Shown: positions 62,095 to 64,000 of the stretch, piece by piece | How the letters are laid out: each line of letters starts with the position of its first letter | Position numbering within the stretch: the first letter of the stretch is position 1 | Assembly (NCBI GenBank): GCA_016839915.1 | Contig: JAEOTH010000125.1 | Span: 1-64,000 of the forward strand | DNA: 64,000 bases | Direction: 5' to 3' | Origin: Promethearchaeota archaeon | GTDB taxonomy: Archaea > Asgardarchaeota > Lokiarchaeia > Sigyniarchaeales > SOKP01 | Position numbers and translations under genes: made by a program | The notes under the pieces: model-generated | Databases searched by the model: none | What the model was told of the DNA's origin: nothing | What the model saw: the letters and a program-made list of their open reading frames with translations, nothing else

Positions 62095-63174
62095 ATGACG
62101 GATGAAGAAGATCCTGAAACATATTATCGCCTATTCAACGATAAACTCCGAAAATATGAAGATAAGCTTGTAGAATTTCTTTTGGATATCGCGAAAAGTA
62201 AAAAAGTAATTCCAAAAATTTCCAAAATATCTTCTTATTTACTAATTCACGGTAAATTAACTCAGAAAGAGTTAAAAGTGTTAACAGGATTCTCAATGGG
62301 TTCAATATCTACACTTTTATCAGTTATGATAGGTACAGGAGTTTACAAAAAAGAGCGTATTCCTAAAACTCACACATATATGTATGTATTTTCCGGAAAT
62401 CTCGAGGATCTTACTACAAAGGGATTGGAAATCGCATTAAGAAGTTTTGATTCTTTTGGGATTTATCTGAAAAGTAAAAAGGAAGAATTAAAAGTACTTA
62501 TTAAACAAAATAAAAAAGGTGCGGAACATCTTTCACTAAGAATTGATGAATTGTTGGAAGTCTTTGAATTTTACAATATTTTATACCAAGTAATGATGAA
62601 AAATACTCCCGGGGAAACACAGAAAGAGGTACCCCTAGAAACATTTAGAATCATAAAAACGGAAAAAAAAAATGTAAGGAAAATTCCATTTGATGAAGAT
62701 GTTTATTTAATCGAAAGTGATATGCTAAATCAACTTGCCGCTTCCCCCATGTTTTCAAGTCGTGATCCAATGTTTATTAGGATTTTCGGGTACTTTATTA
62801 CAAGAACATATCTTACTCAAAAAACGCTACAAAAAATTACAGGTTTGTCAGCTGGGAAGATTTCTGAAGAGGTAAATATGCTCTTAGAAAATGGTTTAAT
62901 AGAAAAATCAGATATTTCACCTAAAGGGAAAATTACATATGGTGCTGAATCCGCAGGGATAACATTCCTAAAATTCACTAGAGCTGTTATTAGCAGAATG
63001 GCAAAATGGGATGTTGAGTTACATAAAATGAGATCAGAACTGGAAGAAAATAGAAATGGTTTAAAAACATTAAATGGATATGAAAGAATTTACAAAATAT
63101 TTGACTACCTTTTAGATTCAATATCGAAATATGAGGTTTTCATCGATATGATTGATAAAATTCTTAAGGTTTGA
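62095..63174 (+). CDS. Fused double winged-helix (GbsR/MarR-like) regulator
   Basis: A 359-aa protein with two winged-helix domains in one chain. The first is at about 45-100 (GKLTQKELKVLTGFSMGSIS, then TLLSVMIGTGVYKKERI). The second is at about 225-290 (RTYLTQKTLQKITGLSAGKI, then SEEVNMLLENGLIEKSDISP). Each half matches one of the two overlapping genes at 53.2-54.5 kb. It probably binds a palindrome as an intrachain pseudo-dimer. It is divergent from the membrane alpha/beta hydrolase and likely controls it. Confidence 0.82.
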   Translation: MTDEEDPETYYRLFNDKLRKYEDKLVEFLLDIAKSKKVIPKISKISSYLLIHGKLTQKELKVLTGFSMGSISTLLSVMIGTGVYKKERIPKTHTYMYVFSGNLEDLTTKGLEIALRSFDSFGIYLKSKKEELKVLIKQNKKGAEHLSLRIDELLEVFEFYNILYQVMMKNTPGETQKEVPLETFRIIKTEKKNVRKIPFDEDVYLIESDMLNQLAASPMFSSRDPMFIRIFGYFITRTYLTQKTLQKITGLSAGKISEEVNMLLENGLIEKSDISPKGKITYGAESAGITFLKFTRAVISRMAKWDVELHKMRSELEENRNGLKTLNGYERIYKIFDYLLDSISKYEVFIDMIDKILKV

Positions 63175-63205
63175 AAAAACTTAATCTAACTCTATATTTA
63201 GAGAC

Positions 63206-64000
63206 TTACATTCTTATTAGGTTTTTTCTGGGTAAGTTTTGAATTTTAGGGTCATTTATATAATAATCCAAAGTTTTTATGAACATTTCTCGATCTTCTT
63301 TTATGTTAGAAGAATCTATTGTACAATAATTAGACACATGGTCGTTAAAAACCTGAGAAGTAACGTTTTCACCTAAATTAGCTATTATATCTCTTTCTTC
63401 CTGTATATTTTCTAATGGGGTTAACAATTTAAATTCACCTGACTTCCATTCATCCCAAAGAGGAGTTCCAGGCAAAATATTCAGGGTTCGGAATCTAAAG
63501 ATAGTTGGGTTTATTTCAGTTAATACTCGTGCCGTTTCTTTCACATGATCTTCAGAATATTTATGACTACCTAAACCTAAAATGATGTATAATGATAACT
63601 GAATTCCAGCATTTAAAATTCTCTTCCCTGCTTTTATTATAGATTCAGCGTTAGTTCCTTTTTTCATTATTCTTAATATAGCATTCGAGCCACTCTCTAG
63701 TCCCATATATACAATATCTAATCCAGCTTCTGCTAACATTTTTAATTCTTCATCAGTTTTTTGTAATATATCTAAAGCTTTGGCATAAGAACTGACTCTA
63801 GTTACATTTTTTAACCTTATTCTTACATATTTAACAATTTCAACTAGATAATCTGTTGGTGCTGATGTAGGGTTTCCTCCTGCTAGAAAAACTGGGAACC
63901 CATGATAATTATTTTCCGCAGCCTTATCAATGTCATTTTTAACATCTTCTAAAGCTCTTATAGCATAATCTTGAGTTACTCCATATATACCCTTATAAGT
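63206..64000 (-). CDS. Radical SAM protein (partial, N-terminus beyond right edge)
   Basis: A 264-residue C-terminal part of a radical SAM enzyme. The frame is open to the right edge; the ATG at 63739 is internal, since coding clearly continues upstream (FPVFLAGGNPTSAPTDYLV, then TRVSSYAKALDILQKTDEEL). The barrel signatures GNPTS, YMGLESGSN and YIILGLGSHKYSEDHVKETA fit Elp3/HemN-like radical SAM barrels. The C-x3-C-x2-C cluster motif must lie outside the window. The reaction is unknown. Confidence 0.85.
   Translation of the reverse strand, partial: TYKGIYGVTQDYAIRALEDVKNDIDKAAENNYHGFPVFLAGGNPTSAPTDYLVEIVKYVRIRLKNVTRVSSYAKALDILQKTDEELKMLAEAGLDIVYMGLESGSNAILRIMKKGTNAESIIKAGKRILNAGIQLSLYIILGLGSHKYSEDHVKETARVLTEINPTIFRFRTLNILPGTPLWDEWKSGEFKLLTPLENIQEERDIIANLGENVTSQVFNDHVSNYCTIDSSNIKEDREMFIKTLDYYINDPKIQNLPRKNLIRM

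Noticed and set aside
1-64000. tRNA, rRNA, CRISPR arrays, IS elements and integration sites
   Set aside because: I scanned for GC-rich islands, T-arm-like GGTTCGAATCC, regular spaced repeats and transposase motifs and found none. The only TTCGAAT hits lie inside coding regions or lack the rest of a tRNA.

Overview
The window comes from an AT-rich (about 30% G+C by eye) archaeon, almost certainly of the Asgard group and most like Lokiarchaeota. The core machinery is archaeal: an Sm-like protein next to ribosomal protein L37e, a tRNA-splicing endonuclease subunit, a PIN-PilT-KH ATPase and a Ski2-type helicase. Alongside it sit genes typical of Asgard archaea: an actin-family protein, a Ras/Arf-like GTPase, a DRG-like GTPase, Roadblock and longin-like domains, a ubiquitin-like protein, an E1-like enzyme, a LIM-type zinc finger and a leucine-rich-repeat protein. 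The rest is ordinary metabolism and transport. No tRNA or rRNA genes, CRISPR arrays, IS elements or phage genes were seen.

Layout. 0-6 kb: two 2-hydroxyacyl-CoA dehydratase subunits, divergent from an Sm/L37e/Roadblock/E1 cluster, then a gamma-carbonic-anhydrase-like protein and a membrane Nudix protein. 6-13 kb: NadA, a 7-TM protein, an LRR protein, a winged-helix regulator, a small coiled-coil/polyproline protein, the ubiquitin-like gene, a longin-like protein and a hydrogenase maturation protease. 13-26 kb: PAS histidine kinase, EndA and PIN-PilT-KH ATPase, orphan MCP, MFS transporter with sirtuin, PHP phosphoesterase, APC permease, and a tail-anchored coiled-coil protein. 26-39 kb: PfkB kinase, a GTPase/coiled-coil pair, nitronate monooxygenase-like enzyme, LIM finger, flavin-reductase-like protein, ECF S component, DnaJ-type zinc protein, helicase, DRG-like GTPase with a longin-like partner, FolD. 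39-51 kb: exported prenyltransferase-like barrel, zinc-ribbon actin relative, ModE-like regulator, MBL hydrolase, HAD hydrolase, a 908-aa UFL1-like protein, PurH, GuaB. 51-64 kb: three divergent regulator/target units (ABC exporter, acyltransferase, membrane alpha/beta hydrolase), an ICMT-like methyltransferase, a longin-tailed protein, a nitrilase, and a partial radical SAM enzyme.

Main result. The ubiquitin-like gene (11226-11510) has an in-frame TAG before its diglycine tail. The RNA around the TAG folds into a bulge-helix-bulge element: a 9-bp intron stem, a 3-nt bulge, a 4-bp central helix and a second 3-nt bulge. Cutting each bulge after its second nucleotide removes exactly 30 nt (11449-11478). 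This deletes the stop and restores an 84-residue protein ending in A-G-G-Y. The ubiquitin precursor therefore appears to depend on archaeal tRNA-type splicing to gain its conjugation tail. A tRNA endonuclease subunit encoded 4 kb away has Asp where the catalytic His should be.

Second result. Three genes (ubiquitin-like, E1-like, a dehydratase subunit) have conserved N-termini upstream of any ATG, GTG or TTG. All three offer an ATT codon a few bases after a GTGA-type Shine-Dalgarno sequence, suggesting ATT initiation.
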